A DNA stretch of 64,000 nucleotides from Propionibacteriales bacterium (GCA_026392455.1 JAPLCB010000009.1:186001-250000), one strand, 5' to 3'. Positions 15,464 through 24,733 are shown, counted from the first letter of the stretch. Numbers and translations are program-made. The notes: generated by a model not told the origin, from the letters alone.

Positions 15464-16450
15464 TCAGCCGCGCCGGTGGTGCGCCAGCAGCTCCGCGGCC
15501 ATCCGGGGACCCTCGGCGATCAGACCAGCCGGATGGATCACCCGGGAGTCCGGCCCGGCCGCGAGAAGCAACAGACCGACCCGCCCCTCGACCGGCGGCA
15601 GCAGATCGAGGTCGAGGACGACGGACTCCTCGTCGTCATCGATCACGTGCACCTGCTCGGCGTACATGTCGGCGGCCCAGCGGGCCGAGTGCGGGATCTC
15701 GAGGCGGACCGTCGCGGTGGAACGTTGCGCCTCGAGCCGCCCGTCGAGGTCCGACGGGACGTCATAGGTCTCGTCGAGCACCTCGAAGTCACGCAGGTTC
15801 GACAGCAGGTACGTCCGCAGTGTGCCGTTCTCGTCGGGCGGGCCCGCATCGACCTCCCAACCGCGACGGGTCTGCACCAGCCGGTACGGGTCGATCGTCC
15901 GCTCGATGACACCCTCGGTCCAGGCCCGGGAGTAGTCGATCCGCACCCGCCGCCGGTCGCGGGCGGCATCCTGGAGCGGTTGCAGCGGCCGGTTCCACCG
16001 GGCGGGGTCACCGGGCGCGATCGCTTCCCCGAACATGGTCTCGGTGAGGACCGAGATCGCCCCGGCGAGGTCCTCGTTGCCGGGCTCGACCTCGCTCAGC
16101 GCCTTGGCTGCGTTGTAGATCAGCCCGAGCTCGCGGGCGTCGATGTACTCGACACCGATCTCGTCCTTGTTGCGCTCGTCGACCAGGCGCACGACCTCCG
16201 CCTCGCCGGGCTCGACGTCGCTGCTCCCGTCCGGGCCCACGAAGTCCAGCGAGTTGGGGCGGGTCAACCCGAGGAACCCGTTGAGGTCCGCGGAGAAGAA
16301 CGCCAGCAGGTCCGCGCGCAGCTCGTTGACGGGCGCGCCGACCCGGTCGGCCAAGGTCGTCAGGGGCAGGCCGTCCGGGTGCGCGGCGAGGATCGTGAAG
16401 ACCTCCGGCAGCCGGGCGAAGCGTTCGACGTACTTCGGTGGCATCGTCAC
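15464..16450 (-). CDS. pafC: WYL-domain transcriptional regulator PafC
   Basis: 328 aa, GTG start overlapping the pafB stop (GTGA); an ATG two codons on is an alternative. An N-terminal helix-turn-helix region (KYVERFARLPEVFTILAAHPDGLPLTTLADRVG) is followed by a WYL domain with RRRVRIDYSRAWTEGVIERTIDPYRLV and the C-terminal WCX part. In mycobacteria PafB and PafC form a heterodimer that activates the LexA-independent DNA-damage response and is encoded beside the proteasome accessory genes. Here the pair is kept, but pafA and proteasome genes are not in view. It is the second gene of a two-gene operon. Confidence 0.9.
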   Translation of the reverse strand: MTMPPKYVERFARLPEVFTILAAHPDGLPLTTLADRVGAPVNELRADLLAFFSADLNGFLGLTRPNSLDFVGPDGSSDVEPGEAEVVRLVDERNKDEIGVEYIDARELGLIYNAAKALSEVEPGNEDLAGAISVLTETMFGEAIAPGDPARWNRPLQPLQDAARDRRRVRIDYSRAWTEGVIERTIDPYRLVQTRRGWEVDAGPPDENGTLRTYLLSNLRDFEVLDETYDVPSDLDGRLEAQRSTATVRLEIPHSARWAADMYAEQVHVIDDDEESVVLDLDLLPPVEGRVGLLLLAAGPDSRVIHPAGLIAEGPRMAAELLAHHRRG

Positions 16451-17355
16451 TCCCCTGCCATCACGGCGAGCTCGTCGAGGATCTCGTCACGGATCTCTTC
16501 GGGACCGAGCACCCGCACCCGCGGACCCAGCTCGTAGATCCGGGCCCGCAGCGCGGACCGGTTCGTGACCCGGTAGGTGAACGTGACGTCGCCGACGGAC
16601 TCGGTCTCCTCGGTCGGCGTGCCGAGCCAGCGACGGACGTCGGAGGCGTAGTCGACCGAGGCGCAGAGCCGCACGTCGATGGGTGGATCGACCTGCCAGG
16701 TCATCGGGTGCAACCCGGTACGTCGCTCGGTCTCCAGACGTACCGCCTTCACGGTCGGGTCGGGGACGACGTCGCTCATCCGGGACACCACGAACATCTT
16801 CACGATGTCGCTGCCCTCCTCGTGGCCGCGCAGGTACCACTTGCCGTTCTGGGCCCGGACCGCCTCGGGATGAACCGCACGTGCGCTGCCGGCGTACCGG
16901 AACCGGAGCAGGCAGCCGGACCGGAGCGCCTCGGTCACGACCGACAACGCTGCGTCCCCCGCGACCGGAACCGCGGCCACCACCTCGGCCGGACGTTCAC
17001 CCTGGGCGAGCCCGAGCCGCTCGACCAGGTCGTCGCGGCTCGCGAGCAGCACCGCACGCAGCAACGCGGCTTGCTGCTCGGGACTGAGCTTCACCGCGAG
17101 CCGGTTGTCGACGGTCGACATCCGGTAGATGCCCATCGTGCCCTCGCCGCCGATGTTGTCGATCTGCCAGCCGAGCTCACGGAGGTAACGGAACTCCCGG
17201 GCCAGTTGCGAGACCGCGTCGACGCCGTCGAAACCGGCGATGTCGACCAGGTTGTTCGCGGGCACACCCTGGGTTCCGTACTGGTGCAGGACAGCCACCA
17301 GCCGGACCAGCCGTTCCATGGGGAGGCGCTGCTTGCCGCCGAGGGAGGGAGTCAC
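16447..17355 (-). CDS. pafB: WYL-domain transcriptional regulator PafB
   Basis: 302 aa from GTG 17355; further in-frame upstream sequence overlaps another gene out of frame, and MERLVRLVAVLHQY at residues 13-26 opens the conserved part. The N-terminal winged helix contains GVPANNLVDIAGFDGVDAVSQLAREFRYLRELGW. The WYL domain follows (RSGCLLRFRYAGSARAVHPEAVRAQNG), then the WCX dimerisation end. It pairs with PafC to sense DNA damage. No Shine-Dalgarno sequence is visible, and a TAGACA element lies about 10 bases before the GTG, so the mRNA may be leaderless. Confidence 0.9.
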   Translation of the reverse strand: MTPSLGGKQRLPMERLVRLVAVLHQYGTQGVPANNLVDIAGFDGVDAVSQLAREFRYLRELGWQIDNIGGEGTMGIYRMSTVDNRLAVKLSPEQQAALLRAVLLASRDDLVERLGLAQGERPAEVVAAVPVAGDAALSVVTEALRSGCLLRFRYAGSARAVHPEAVRAQNGKWYLRGHEEGSDIVKMFVVSRMSDVVPDPTVKAVRLETERRTGLHPMTWQVDPPIDVRLCASVDYASDVRRWLGTPTEETESVGDVTFTYRVTNRSALRARIYELGPRVRVLGPEEIRDEILDELAVMAGE

Positions 17356-17444
17356 CGGTTCAGTCTGTCTAGTGACGGACGCGTTGGTGCTGATTTGAGC
17401 GAACGGCGCGCGCAGGAATCGTCGCGGCCCTCGGGGTGTCTGGA

Positions 17445-18449
17445 TCACGAGGGTGTCCAGCGCGCGATGGCCAGGTCGAGGCCGTCCACGAGCCGCTGCC
17501 AGCTGATCCGGAGGCTTCGGTTGACCTGGTGCGGGTCGTCGTCTCCACGCGGCAGGTGCCGGGCCTGTTCCCGAGCCTGGTTGGCGACGGACCTCCAGGA
17601 GCGCAGGCGACCCCGGGCGCCCGCGGCGGCCCGGGTCAGCTCGTCGGCCAGCTCCGCGGTCCCCAGGCTGCGAGCGACCGGCAGCAGCGCCAGGAGCTCC
17701 GGGGCGACACGGGTGGTCCCGGCCAGCGTGCGTTCGGGCTTGCACCGGATCTTCTCGTGCACCCAGCCCAGCTCGTTGGTGACCCGCATGTGCCGGCGCA
17801 GCGCCTTCACCAGGTGCTCGGGGACGAACGGTCGTGCTTCCAGCGACTGCATCATCACCAGGGCCGTCCCGATCATCCGGAAGTTGAACCCCACGTGCTG
17901 CGCCGAGAGCTTGTCGGCGGTGCGATGGGCCTTGCGGACGTCCACGTCGAACCCGAGCGTGACCCAGAGGTCGATCCGGTCGATGTTCTGGGCGCGTACG
18001 ACGATGGTCAGATCGTCCTCGTTCCGCCAGGCGACGTTGCCGTTCTCGAAGACCTTCAACGGACCCGGGAACTCCGCCTCGAGGGTGGCATGCACCCAGT
18101 CCTGGAGGAGTTGGCGGGACGACGCCCGACCCAGCAGCGGTGCCGGCTCCCGGATGGCGGCGGCTACCGGCGACCCGGCGTCCAGGAAGGCCGGGTGTAC
18201 GACGCCTTCGCGGTCGTGCAGCAGTTGGCTCACCCGCATGGCCGCCTCGTCGACGCTCGTGAACATGTCGACGTCATCTCCGTCGTGAATGACGACGCCA
18301 CCTGGTCCAGGGTAGAGCGAGACGCTCCGTTGGCCGCCGTACCCGAACGTGATCCGCTCGCCCGGGCCAGAGGCGAGCCGCTCGGCGAGGTCGAGACGGA
18401 ATGCGAACCACGCACGCGCGACGTGGTTGTCCAGGAAGCCCGAGGTCAT
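17445..18449 (-). CDS. hypothetical protein, function unknown
   Basis: 334 aa from ATG 18449, with GAGG about 9 bases upstream. I do not recognise the family with confidence. The N-terminal part (VSLYPGPGGVVIHDGDDVDMFTSVDEAAMRVSQLL) and a central DDLTIVVRAQNIDRIDLWVTLGFDVDV suggest a mixed alpha/beta domain of the YbjN/type III chaperone-like kind. The C-terminal third is helical and basic (RGRLRSWRSVANQAREQARHLPRG). No signal peptide or membrane segment. It is 89 bases upstream of pafB in the same direction. Confidence 0.7.
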   Translation of the reverse strand: MTSGFLDNHVARAWFAFRLDLAERLASGPGERITFGYGGQRSVSLYPGPGGVVIHDGDDVDMFTSVDEAAMRVSQLLHDREGVVHPAFLDAGSPVAAAIREPAPLLGRASSRQLLQDWVHATLEAEFPGPLKVFENGNVAWRNEDDLTIVVRAQNIDRIDLWVTLGFDVDVRKAHRTADKLSAQHVGFNFRMIGTALVMMQSLEARPFVPEHLVKALRRHMRVTNELGWVHEKIRCKPERTLAGTTRVAPELLALLPVARSLGTAELADELTRAAAGARGRLRSWRSVANQAREQARHLPRGDDDPHQVNRSLRISWQRLVDGLDLAIARWTPS

Positions 18450-18613
18450 CCCCGGGCCTCGCGGGCGAGAAGTGTCATGGGGCCTCCACATGCTGGCTGG
18501 GACACCGGGGCGCTCCGGCGGGAGCAGACGCTACGCAGGACCTCCGACACAGCTGTCCCAAGCGTCGGCGGTTGCTGCGAGAGTCGAGCCTCCCGAACTC
18601 ATCAGGAGGAATC

Positions 18614-18988
18614 ATGGAAGCCGCTGTCATCGCCGCATGGACGTTCATGAACGAGATTGCCGTCCCCGAGGACGTGCTCCCGTTGCTCGTCGAGGGCGAG
18701 ACCGCCGTCGCCGCCTTCAAGACATTCCGCGACAGCGCGGTGTTCACCACCAAACGACTGATCGTTCGTGACGCCCAGGGATTGACGGGCAAGAAGGTGG
18801 AGATCTACTCGCTGCCCTACAGCGCCATCAACATGTGGTCGTCCGAGAACGCCGGCAAGATCCTCGACATGAATGCCGAGCTCGAGCTGTGGACCCGGGC
18901 GGGTCACATCAAGATCAAGGTCGGCAAGGGTGCGGACATCCGACGACTCGACTCCTTGATCGCCTGGGCCGTTCTGAACGGCCACTGA
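18614..18988 (+). CDS. PH-domain (bPH/YokE-like) protein
   Basis: 124 aa from ATG 18614 behind a strong AGGAGGA ribosome-binding site. The whole protein is one bacterial pleckstrin-homology fold: an N-terminal helix (FMNEIAVPEDVLPLLVEGE), then strands AAFKTFRDSAVFTTKRLIVRD, KVEIYSLPYSAINMWS and ELELWTRAGHIKIKVGK, and a final helix RRLDSLIAWAVLNG. Such proteins are small and cytoplasmic, and their ligands are unknown. It is transcribed alone, just before the gene-loss scar at 19.1 kb. Confidence 0.88.
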   Translation: MEAAVIAAWTFMNEIAVPEDVLPLLVEGETAVAAFKTFRDSAVFTTKRLIVRDAQGLTGKKVEIYSLPYSAINMWSSENAGKILDMNAELELWTRAGHIKIKVGKGADIRRLDSLIAWAVLNGH

Positions 18989-18997
18989 GGCCCGGCG

Positions 18998-19102
18998 TCA
19001 GATACCGAGCCGCGCCGCCACCGTCGGCCCGCCGATCTCGCGGACCATCGCCGGGTCGCCCACCACGATCAGCTGGTCGGTGGCGCGAGACATCCCGACG
19101 TA
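18998..19102 (-). pseudogene. C-terminal remnant of a superfamily 1 (UvrD/NERD-type) helicase gene
   Basis: Read on the minus strand, this stretch encodes the end of an SF1 helicase: YVGMSRATDQLIVVGDP (helicase motif VI) followed by EIGGPTVAARLGI and a stop at 18998. The coding ends abruptly on its 5' side at about 19102, where the sequence becomes the tail of an oppositely oriented gene. No start or motor domain remains, so it cannot be functional. The tail resembles that of nuclease-related-domain helicases in actinobacteria. Confidence 0.75.
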
Positions 19103-19355
19103 CAGCTACGAGACCCGCAAGAAGTACCGCGACATCCGTCCCGACCCCGAGGGTTTCCTGAGTGGGACGTTCACCCTCGCCGAACTGCGCACGGTGCACG
19201 AGGCCGTGCTGTCTGCCGAGCTGCCGAAGGACGCGTTCAACCGTCGGATGGAGCCACTGCTGGAGCCCGTACGACGCCGCGACGGGTCGCCGGTCTACGG
19301 GTCCGGTGTGGGCCGGCCGGCCAGGGTGTACCGGCGGAAGCGCGCCCGGGCGTGA
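19103..19355 (+). pseudogene. C-terminal remnant of a NUDIX/NrtR-type regulator gene
   Basis: The plus-strand frame from about 19103 encodes EGFLSGTFTLAELRTVHEAV and, near the end, GRPARVYRRKRARA. These are the winged-helix DNA-binding tail of NrtR-like NUDIX proteins. The NUDIX domain itself is missing. A GTG at 19080 would give a 91-aa product, but its first codons lie inside the helicase remnant on the other strand. A truncated gene, abutting the PHP gene tail to tail. Confidence 0.7.
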
Positions 19356-20177
19356 CTAGTGGTGAGCGGCCTGGCTCATCAGTCGCTGGAACTGCTCCGG
19401 GTCGGTGGTGTAGCAGCCGAGCCGGTTCGGCTTGACGGTGCCGTGGTAGTCGCTGGAGCCGGTGCGGACCAGATCCAGGTTGCGGGCGATGGCGTCGAGC
19501 TGGGCCTGCTCCTCGTCGTCGTGCTCGATGTGACCCACCTCGATCCCGTGCAGTCCGGCTTCCTGGAGCTCGGCCAAGCGACGCTCGGAGACGTTGCTCT
19601 TCCGGCCTCGGGGGTGCGCCACCACGGTGACTCCGCCGGCGGCGTTGATGATCCGGATGGCATCGATGATGTCGACCTTGTCGCGGGGGACGAACGCCTT
19701 CCCTCCGGGTACGAACATCGCGTGAGCTTCGTTCCGATCGGTCACCAGCCCGGCGGCGAGCAGGGCCGAGACGACGTGCGGCTGACCGACAGCATCACCG
19801 TGGGCCTGGGCCAGGACCTGCTCCTCGGTGATCAGCAGACCGAGCTCAGCGAGCCGCTTGAGCTGCGGCGCCAGCCGGTTGTCCCGCGACGCGATCCCCC
19901 GGCCCAGCAGGTCGATGATGCCCGCATTCGCCGGGTCCAAGGCGTACCCGAGGAGGTGCTGGCCGCGCCCCTCGTTCATCGTCGACAGCTCGACACCCCG
20001 GATCAGGTGGATGTCGTGGTGCTCAGCCGCAGCCATTGCCGGCACCCAGCCGGCTGTCGTGTCGTGGTCGGTCAGAGCGACGACCGACAATCCGGCCTTG
20101 GCCGCCTCGAGGACCAGCTCGGCCGGGGTGTCGGTGCCGTCGCTGCAGTTGGAGTGGGTGTGCAGGTCGATCGTCAT
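19356..20177 (-). CDS. PHP-domain phosphoesterase (YciV / 3',5'-nucleoside bisphosphate phosphatase-like)
   Basis: 273 aa from ATG 20177, overlapping the VWA gene stop by 4 bases (ATGA). The N-terminal MTIDLHTHSNCSDG carries the first metal ligands (His6, His8, Asp13). ALTDHDTTAGW, RGVELST, VVAHPRG and GSSDYHGTVKPN are the other PHP metal-binding blocks in order. Length and motifs match the family that hydrolyses 3',5'-bisphosphorylated nucleosides and trims short RNA 5' ends. It forms an operon with the upstream VWA protein gene. Confidence 0.9.
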   Translation of the reverse strand: MTIDLHTHSNCSDGTDTPAELVLEAAKAGLSVVALTDHDTTAGWVPAMAAAEHHDIHLIRGVELSTMNEGRGQHLLGYALDPANAGIIDLLGRGIASRDNRLAPQLKRLAELGLLITEEQVLAQAHGDAVGQPHVVSALLAAGLVTDRNEAHAMFVPGGKAFVPRDKVDIIDAIRIINAAGGVTVVAHPRGRKSNVSERRLAELQEAGLHGIEVGHIEHDDEEQAQLDAIARNLDLVRTGSSDYHGTVKPNRLGCYTTDPEQFQRLMSQAAHH

Positions 20178-21484
20178 GCGGCTCCGTTCTCGTCCGGGTT
20201 CTCCGGAGCACTGGTGGGCCGGCGACGGCCCCGTTTGCGGTTCTGCTGGTGGAACGAGTCCCGGGTCATCTTGGACATGTAGGAGGTGTCCTGGTGCCGG
20301 GTCATCATGCGCATCCGGTCGATCTCCTCCTGTTCGGACCGTACCGCGTCGGCGAGCCCCTCGGGGGTGATCGCGAGCGCTCCCCCGATCAGACCGCCGG
20401 CCATCGCCAGGAACAGCTCGCCGCCGTCCAGGTCGCCCGACTCGAAGGCCTCCGATGCCTTCCGCTTGGCCTCCTGGGCCTCCTGGAAGAGCACCTCGGA
20501 CTGAACGGTCGGGTGCGGCACCCGGTCGCCGCGCTCATCACCGGGCACGACGTTGACCGAGATCGGCAAGGAGACCCTCTGCTCGATCAGACCGGGCAGC
20601 TCGACGTACTGGAGCTCGAGGGTGGCGACCCGGGCCAGGCCGAGAGCAACGAGGGCCGGGACCTGCATCCGGAGCAACACCTTGCGCTCTTCCGCGGCGT
20701 ACAGGTCACCGAGCTCGATCATCACGGTGCCGTCGGCGATCTGCTGGGCCGGCAGATCGTTGAACAGGCGCAACATCTGGACCGTCGGCTCGAACTTCAC
20801 CGTCAGCGTCGCCGCCTGGACGACCTTGTCGAGCAGGCCCTCGACCTCGGCCGCGATCGCCGCACCGGCGGCGTCGGGATCGGCCGCGAAGACGTGGTTG
20901 CCCGAGCCGCTGCGAGCGACTGCGCTCAACAGGGTCTCGTCGTACCCGCGGCCGTAGCCCAGTGTCGAGGTGGTGATCCGGTCGCTGTGAGCCTTCGACG
21001 CCAGGGACGCAAACTCGTCGGCGTCGGTGATGCCGGCGTTGACGTGACCGTCCGAGATCACCAGCAGGGTGCCGCCAGCACCGGTTGTCTGCACGACCCG
21101 ACGGAGCTCGCGCAGGCCGCGCAGGTAACCGGCACCCAGGTCCGTGCTGCCACCGGCATCGATCCGCTGGATCTCGGCGATCACCGCGGCCTTGTCGTGC
21201 AGCGGGCCAGCCGCAACGACGAGCTGCGCGGTGTTGTCGAAGGTGACCAGGCCGAAGTTGTCGATGGGCTCGAGGCGCTGGACCAGCGCGATCAGCGCCT
21301 TCTTGGCACCCTCGAGCGGGGCCCCGGCCATCGAGCCGCTGCGGTCCAGGACCACCTGGAGAGAGCTTGGCGGACGGGCGGTGTCGGCGACCGAGGCCGG
21401 AGCCTCGAGCTCGAGCAGCACGGTGACCTCGTCGGCCGCCTCGTGAGCGACGACGTTGACGTCGAGGAGTGCGTTGATCTTCAT
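20174..21484 (-). CDS. von Willebrand factor A domain protein
   Basis: 436 aa from ATG 21484 with a GGAGG ribosome-binding site; the longer upstream frame is not supported. The VWA domain spans about residues 40-215 with a complete MIDAS: DRSGSM (Asp47), Thr in GGSTDLGAG and Asp in VISDGHVN. The C-terminal half has a beta-rich segment (LLRMQVPALVALGLARVATLELQY) and a basic, Gln/Arg-rich tail (RKRGRRRPTSAPENPDENG). No signal peptide. Probably a cytoplasmic scaffold or chaperone-like partner. It is translationally coupled to the PHP phosphoesterase. Confidence 0.88.
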   Translation of the reverse strand: MKINALLDVNVVAHEAADEVTVLLELEAPASVADTARPPSSLQVVLDRSGSMAGAPLEGAKKALIALVQRLEPIDNFGLVTFDNTAQLVVAAGPLHDKAAVIAEIQRIDAGGSTDLGAGYLRGLRELRRVVQTTGAGGTLLVISDGHVNAGITDADEFASLASKAHSDRITTSTLGYGRGYDETLLSAVARSGSGNHVFAADPDAAGAAIAAEVEGLLDKVVQAATLTVKFEPTVQMLRLFNDLPAQQIADGTVMIELGDLYAAEERKVLLRMQVPALVALGLARVATLELQYVELPGLIEQRVSLPISVNVVPGDERGDRVPHPTVQSEVLFQEAQEAKRKASEAFESGDLDGGELFLAMAGGLIGGALAITPEGLADAVRSEQEEIDRMRMMTRHQDTSYMSKMTRDSFHQQNRKRGRRRPTSAPENPDENGAA

Positions 21485-21669
21485 GGGTACCTCCAGGTGG
21501 GTGCGCAAGACTCCCCGACCGGGCGTCGGGAGTCGGGAATTCGTGGATGAACCGGTGTCCGGGGAGTCGCAGGATTCTGGGTCCAGCGACTCCACCCGGA
21601 CACCGGGAGGTCGGTGGTCAGGCGTGCTGCCCTCCGACGCTCTTGAAGATAGAGGGGACCCCCGACACG

Positions 21670-22359
21670 TCAGGACCGCAGCGGTAGCGCTCCCGCGAAG
21701 ACAACGCGGAGAACTGCGTCGTCCAGGCGCACGTGATAACTCGTACGCCCGTGCTTGATGACCGTGCCGACGCGCCCGTGGAACTCGCCGGGTACCACGA
21801 CCCGGACCACGTCGCCGACCGGCACGCGCTCGATCCGTCGGCCCGCGATCTTCGCCTCGAGCTCGGCCAAGTAGTTCGGGTGCATCGCTGCCGGGCGCCC
21901 CCGGAAAGTCCATTCGAAAAGGTGGTTCACGTCGAACTTCGGGTTGCACTGAGGGCAGCTCAGCAACCGCTCCGGCCGCTTGTGCCGCTCCACGGCATGA
22001 CCCGCAGAGCAGGTACCCCTCCAGTTTCCGGCCACGCGAGGAGCGTCATCGGAAACACAGCGGGTGCCCGTGCTCCCGATCCGTACGGCAGTACGGCGCC
22101 AGACTTCGTCGTGCTGGTGCTCGGGACCTACAAGGGCGTGCGCGATCTCGTGCAGGATCGTGTCACGGACCTCAGCCTCGTCGTGCAGGAACGTCACCGG
22201 GGCACTCAGGCTGATGGTGCGGGTGACGTGACGGCAGGCGCCAGCGCGGCGCTTGGCCGCGAGCCAGGGTCCGACTCTCCATACCCCAAGACGACCACCC
22301 TCAACTACGCCCCGCTTCAGTGGGTGGCCCCACCGCCAAGTCCTGACCGAGTCCCACAC
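21670..22359 (-). CDS. SprT-like zinc metalloprotease domain protein with zinc ribbon
   Basis: 229 aa if started at GTG 22359 (AAGG 8-10 bases upstream); GTG 22428 would add 23 residues of doubtful quality. HEIAHALVGPEHQHDEVW is the SprT/Spartan active site, preceded by WLAAKRRAGACR and ISLSAPVTFL as in the family. CSAGHAVERHKRPERLLSCPQC then forms a zinc ribbon. A C-terminal KOW-like segment (VPVGDVVRVVVPGEFHGRVG) completes it. SprT proteins cleave DNA-protein crosslinks in eukaryotes; the bacterial roles are less clear. The GC content is slightly lower than in the flanking genes. Confidence 0.82.
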   Translation of the reverse strand: MWDSVRTWRWGHPLKRGVVEGGRLGVWRVGPWLAAKRRAGACRHVTRTISLSAPVTFLHDEAEVRDTILHEIAHALVGPEHQHDEVWRRTAVRIGSTGTRCVSDDAPRVAGNWRGTCSAGHAVERHKRPERLLSCPQCNPKFDVNHLFEWTFRGRPAAMHPNYLAELEAKIAGRRIERVPVGDVVRVVVPGEFHGRVGTVIKHGRTSYHVRLDDAVLRVVFAGALPLRS

Positions 22360-22580
22360 TCTGTCGCCTTCCAAACACGCATCCCGAGTGCGCGCAGACG
22401 CCAGTCCACCGCGTTCTCGGCGGACCACATCTGGGCAACGAATACAAGGCAGGGAGCGGGCCTGGCCTTTGCTTCAGCTGGTTGGCCTGAATCGACCGAA
22501 ATGGTCGATCAACTGCGCGGGCAGTCGACCCTTCCTAGGATAACGAGCTCTGGAGCTTTACCAAAAGTGGGGACCTTTTC

Positions 22581-24584
22581 ATGGATAGCAAGTCACTGGT
22601 CTTCCTTGGTCTGATCAATGGACCTCGTCAGTATCGGATCCCGTCATTCCAACGGTCATACTCGTGGGAACGCGACGAGCGCGAAACCCTTTGGCTCGAT
22701 CTGCTCACCCAGTACGCAATCCTCGACTCTGTTTGGGAAGAAGAGCCTGCCGTTCAGGAGCAGCTCCTTACCAAACAATCGACCCACTATCTCGGAACCA
22801 TCGTCCTCTCCGGACCGAGTGCCCTCGGAGTGCCGAAATCCGACATTATCGATGGCCAACAACGCATCACGACTCTCTTACTGGCGATATGCGCAATGCG
22901 AGATCATTGGGGAACCCTCCTATCGAAGGCAGACGGGCCCGCGGAAGCAGAAAGCAAGCGCAGGACGATCTCGAATACGTACCTCATCAACGACGGCCAG
23001 GCAGGTAACGAACGGTTCCGCCTCCTGCCCCTATCGACAGATGAGAAGGTCTTCAAGGCCATCGTTGAGTTTGCTGGGTCAGGAAAGCTAAGGACTGAGG
23101 ACCTTGGCCTCGAGCCTGGCGACTCCGACCGCATGCTTCGTGCGTATCAGTTCTTCAGGACCGAGATGGCTCGTAAAGCGGTGCCGGAGAACAACGTTCA
23201 ACTCAAGCGGTTTGAGAGCCTGTTCCCACTCGATCCCGCGATTCTTGAGCAAGCACTCGCGCATCGCATGTCGGTCATCGCGATCGAGACCAAGAACAAC
23301 GACGACACGAACGCCATCTTCGAGTCCTTGAACGCGAAGGGCCGGCCACTTACGCAACTTGACCTCCTTCGCAACTACATCTTCATGACGCTAGGCGTCA
23401 AGGCTGAGGTCGTCCTGAACGAGGACTGGTTGCCTATCGAGAAGACCCACTTGCCGAACCGCCTCGACGTGGAAGCGTTTGTGTGGGCGGATGTTGTGTC
23501 CCGTGGAACGAACGTACTCCAGAAGCGCACCTACAGGACGATCCAGTCCGAGCTGCGCGAAGTCGGCGCTACGGTCATTGCGGCGGAAGACTATGTAAAG
23601 CGGCTCAAGCGACGCGCCCCGGCGTTTGCTCAGATCTTGGACCCATCGAAGGCAGCGACACCAGCTCTCAAGAGCGCGTTGGAGCACCTATCAAAGGCTG
23701 GTGGAAAGACCGCCCGTCCCCTGCTGCTTTGGCTGTTCGAGGAACATTCGACAGAGCGGTGCGACCACGACGAGCTCGTTCGCTGTATCGCGCACATCGA
23801 GAGCTTTCTCGTGCGCCGGTTCCTGTGCCAGCTTGCTCCGAACAACCTGAACAGCATGTTCGGCATCATGCTGACGAAGCTGAACAACGCCGCCGGACCG
23901 CTTTCCGAAGGTGCGGGTTCGGTCGAAGATCGATTGGTCACGGCGCTTACATCGGTGCCGAAGGACTGGCCAGACGATCAGCAACTCGAAGTCGGCATCT
24001 TGAGTCACGACTTCTATCACTATGGCGACGTCCGCCAGCGGACGCATATCTTGCGGACACTCGACTTGAGCTTCGGGTATGACCTAATTCCTGGCTATGA
24101 CGAAAGCGACCAGAGCGTCGAACACATCCTGCCGCAGAGCAGGACATCGAATGACTGGATCGCAGACCTCAAGGCACTAGGCGACGACCTCACGGCCACT
24201 CAGGACCGCTGGCTCCACACGCTCGGAAACCTGACCGTCGTGTCACCATCCAACAACTCGTCGTTGGGCAACAAGCGCTTCCCGCTCAAGGCTGAGATCT
24301 ATCAGAGCACGAGCTACAAGCTAACGAGAGCTGTAGTCGGCTTTTCCGATCTAGTCGCGGGCGAGAACCTTTGGGGCTCAAACTCCATCGCCATTCGCGG
24401 GAAAAGTCTGGCTGAGATGTCTGCCCAGCTGTGGGCCAGACCTGAGGCCGGTCCCCTCCAGATCACGGACAATGCGGCTCCGCCGAGCGATGGCTCCGAG
24501 TTCGGCGACACAGATGGGTCGGACATCGTGCCATTTACTTCTTCCATTGAAGAGTTCGAATCTAATGACGAGGCGTCCGACTAG
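22581..24584 (+). CDS. GmrSD-like DUF262/DUF1524 protein (probable modification-dependent or anti-phage nuclease)
   Basis: 667 aa from ATG 22581. The N-terminal DUF262 (GmrS-like, ParB-fold) domain shows YRIPSFQRSYSWERDE (18-33) and DGQQRITTLLL (91-101), the latter being the nucleotide-binding and cleavage motif. A long helical middle follows. The C-terminal DUF1524 (GmrD-like, HNH) domain contains QSVEHILPQS, then LHTLGNLTVVSPSNNSSLGN. Both halves of the GmrSD type IV system are thus on one chain. GmrSD cleaves glucosylated hydroxymethylcytosine DNA; relatives act in phage defence. Base composition is visibly lower in GC than in neighbours, with many codons ending in A or T, a sign of transfer. 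It stands alone and ends before a strong terminator. Confidence 0.88.
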   Translation: MDSKSLVFLGLINGPRQYRIPSFQRSYSWERDERETLWLDLLTQYAILDSVWEEEPAVQEQLLTKQSTHYLGTIVLSGPSALGVPKSDIIDGQQRITTLLLAICAMRDHWGTLLSKADGPAEAESKRRTISNTYLINDGQAGNERFRLLPLSTDEKVFKAIVEFAGSGKLRTEDLGLEPGDSDRMLRAYQFFRTEMARKAVPENNVQLKRFESLFPLDPAILEQALAHRMSVIAIETKNNDDTNAIFESLNAKGRPLTQLDLLRNYIFMTLGVKAEVVLNEDWLPIEKTHLPNRLDVEAFVWADVVSRGTNVLQKRTYRTIQSELREVGATVIAAEDYVKRLKRRAPAFAQILDPSKAATPALKSALEHLSKAGGKTARPLLLWLFEEHSTERCDHDELVRCIAHIESFLVRRFLCQLAPNNLNSMFGIMLTKLNNAAGPLSEGAGSVEDRLVTALTSVPKDWPDDQQLEVGILSHDFYHYGDVRQRTHILRTLDLSFGYDLIPGYDESDQSVEHILPQSRTSNDWIADLKALGDDLTATQDRWLHTLGNLTVVSPSNNSSLGNKRFPLKAEIYQSTSYKLTRAVVGFSDLVAGENLWGSNSIAIRGKSLAEMSAQLWARPEAGPLQITDNAAPPSDGSEFGDTDGSDIVPFTSSIEEFESNDEASD

Positions 24585-24733
24585 GGGCCTTCGACCAGAG
24601 CGGCCGCTGCTCCCCGATGAACACCCGGCTCCTGCCTCAAGGCGCGCTTGACCGTAGACGCCGTCGCGTGGGAACCAACGAATTCCTTCACCAGTTGATC
24701 GTCTCGGCTCGGCGAAGTCCAATTCAGCACAGG

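Noticed and set aside
22360-22430. Alternative 37-codon frame from ATG 22430 overlapping the SprT-like gene start
   Set aside because: Short, no ribosome-binding site, and it would stop within the SprT-like gene.
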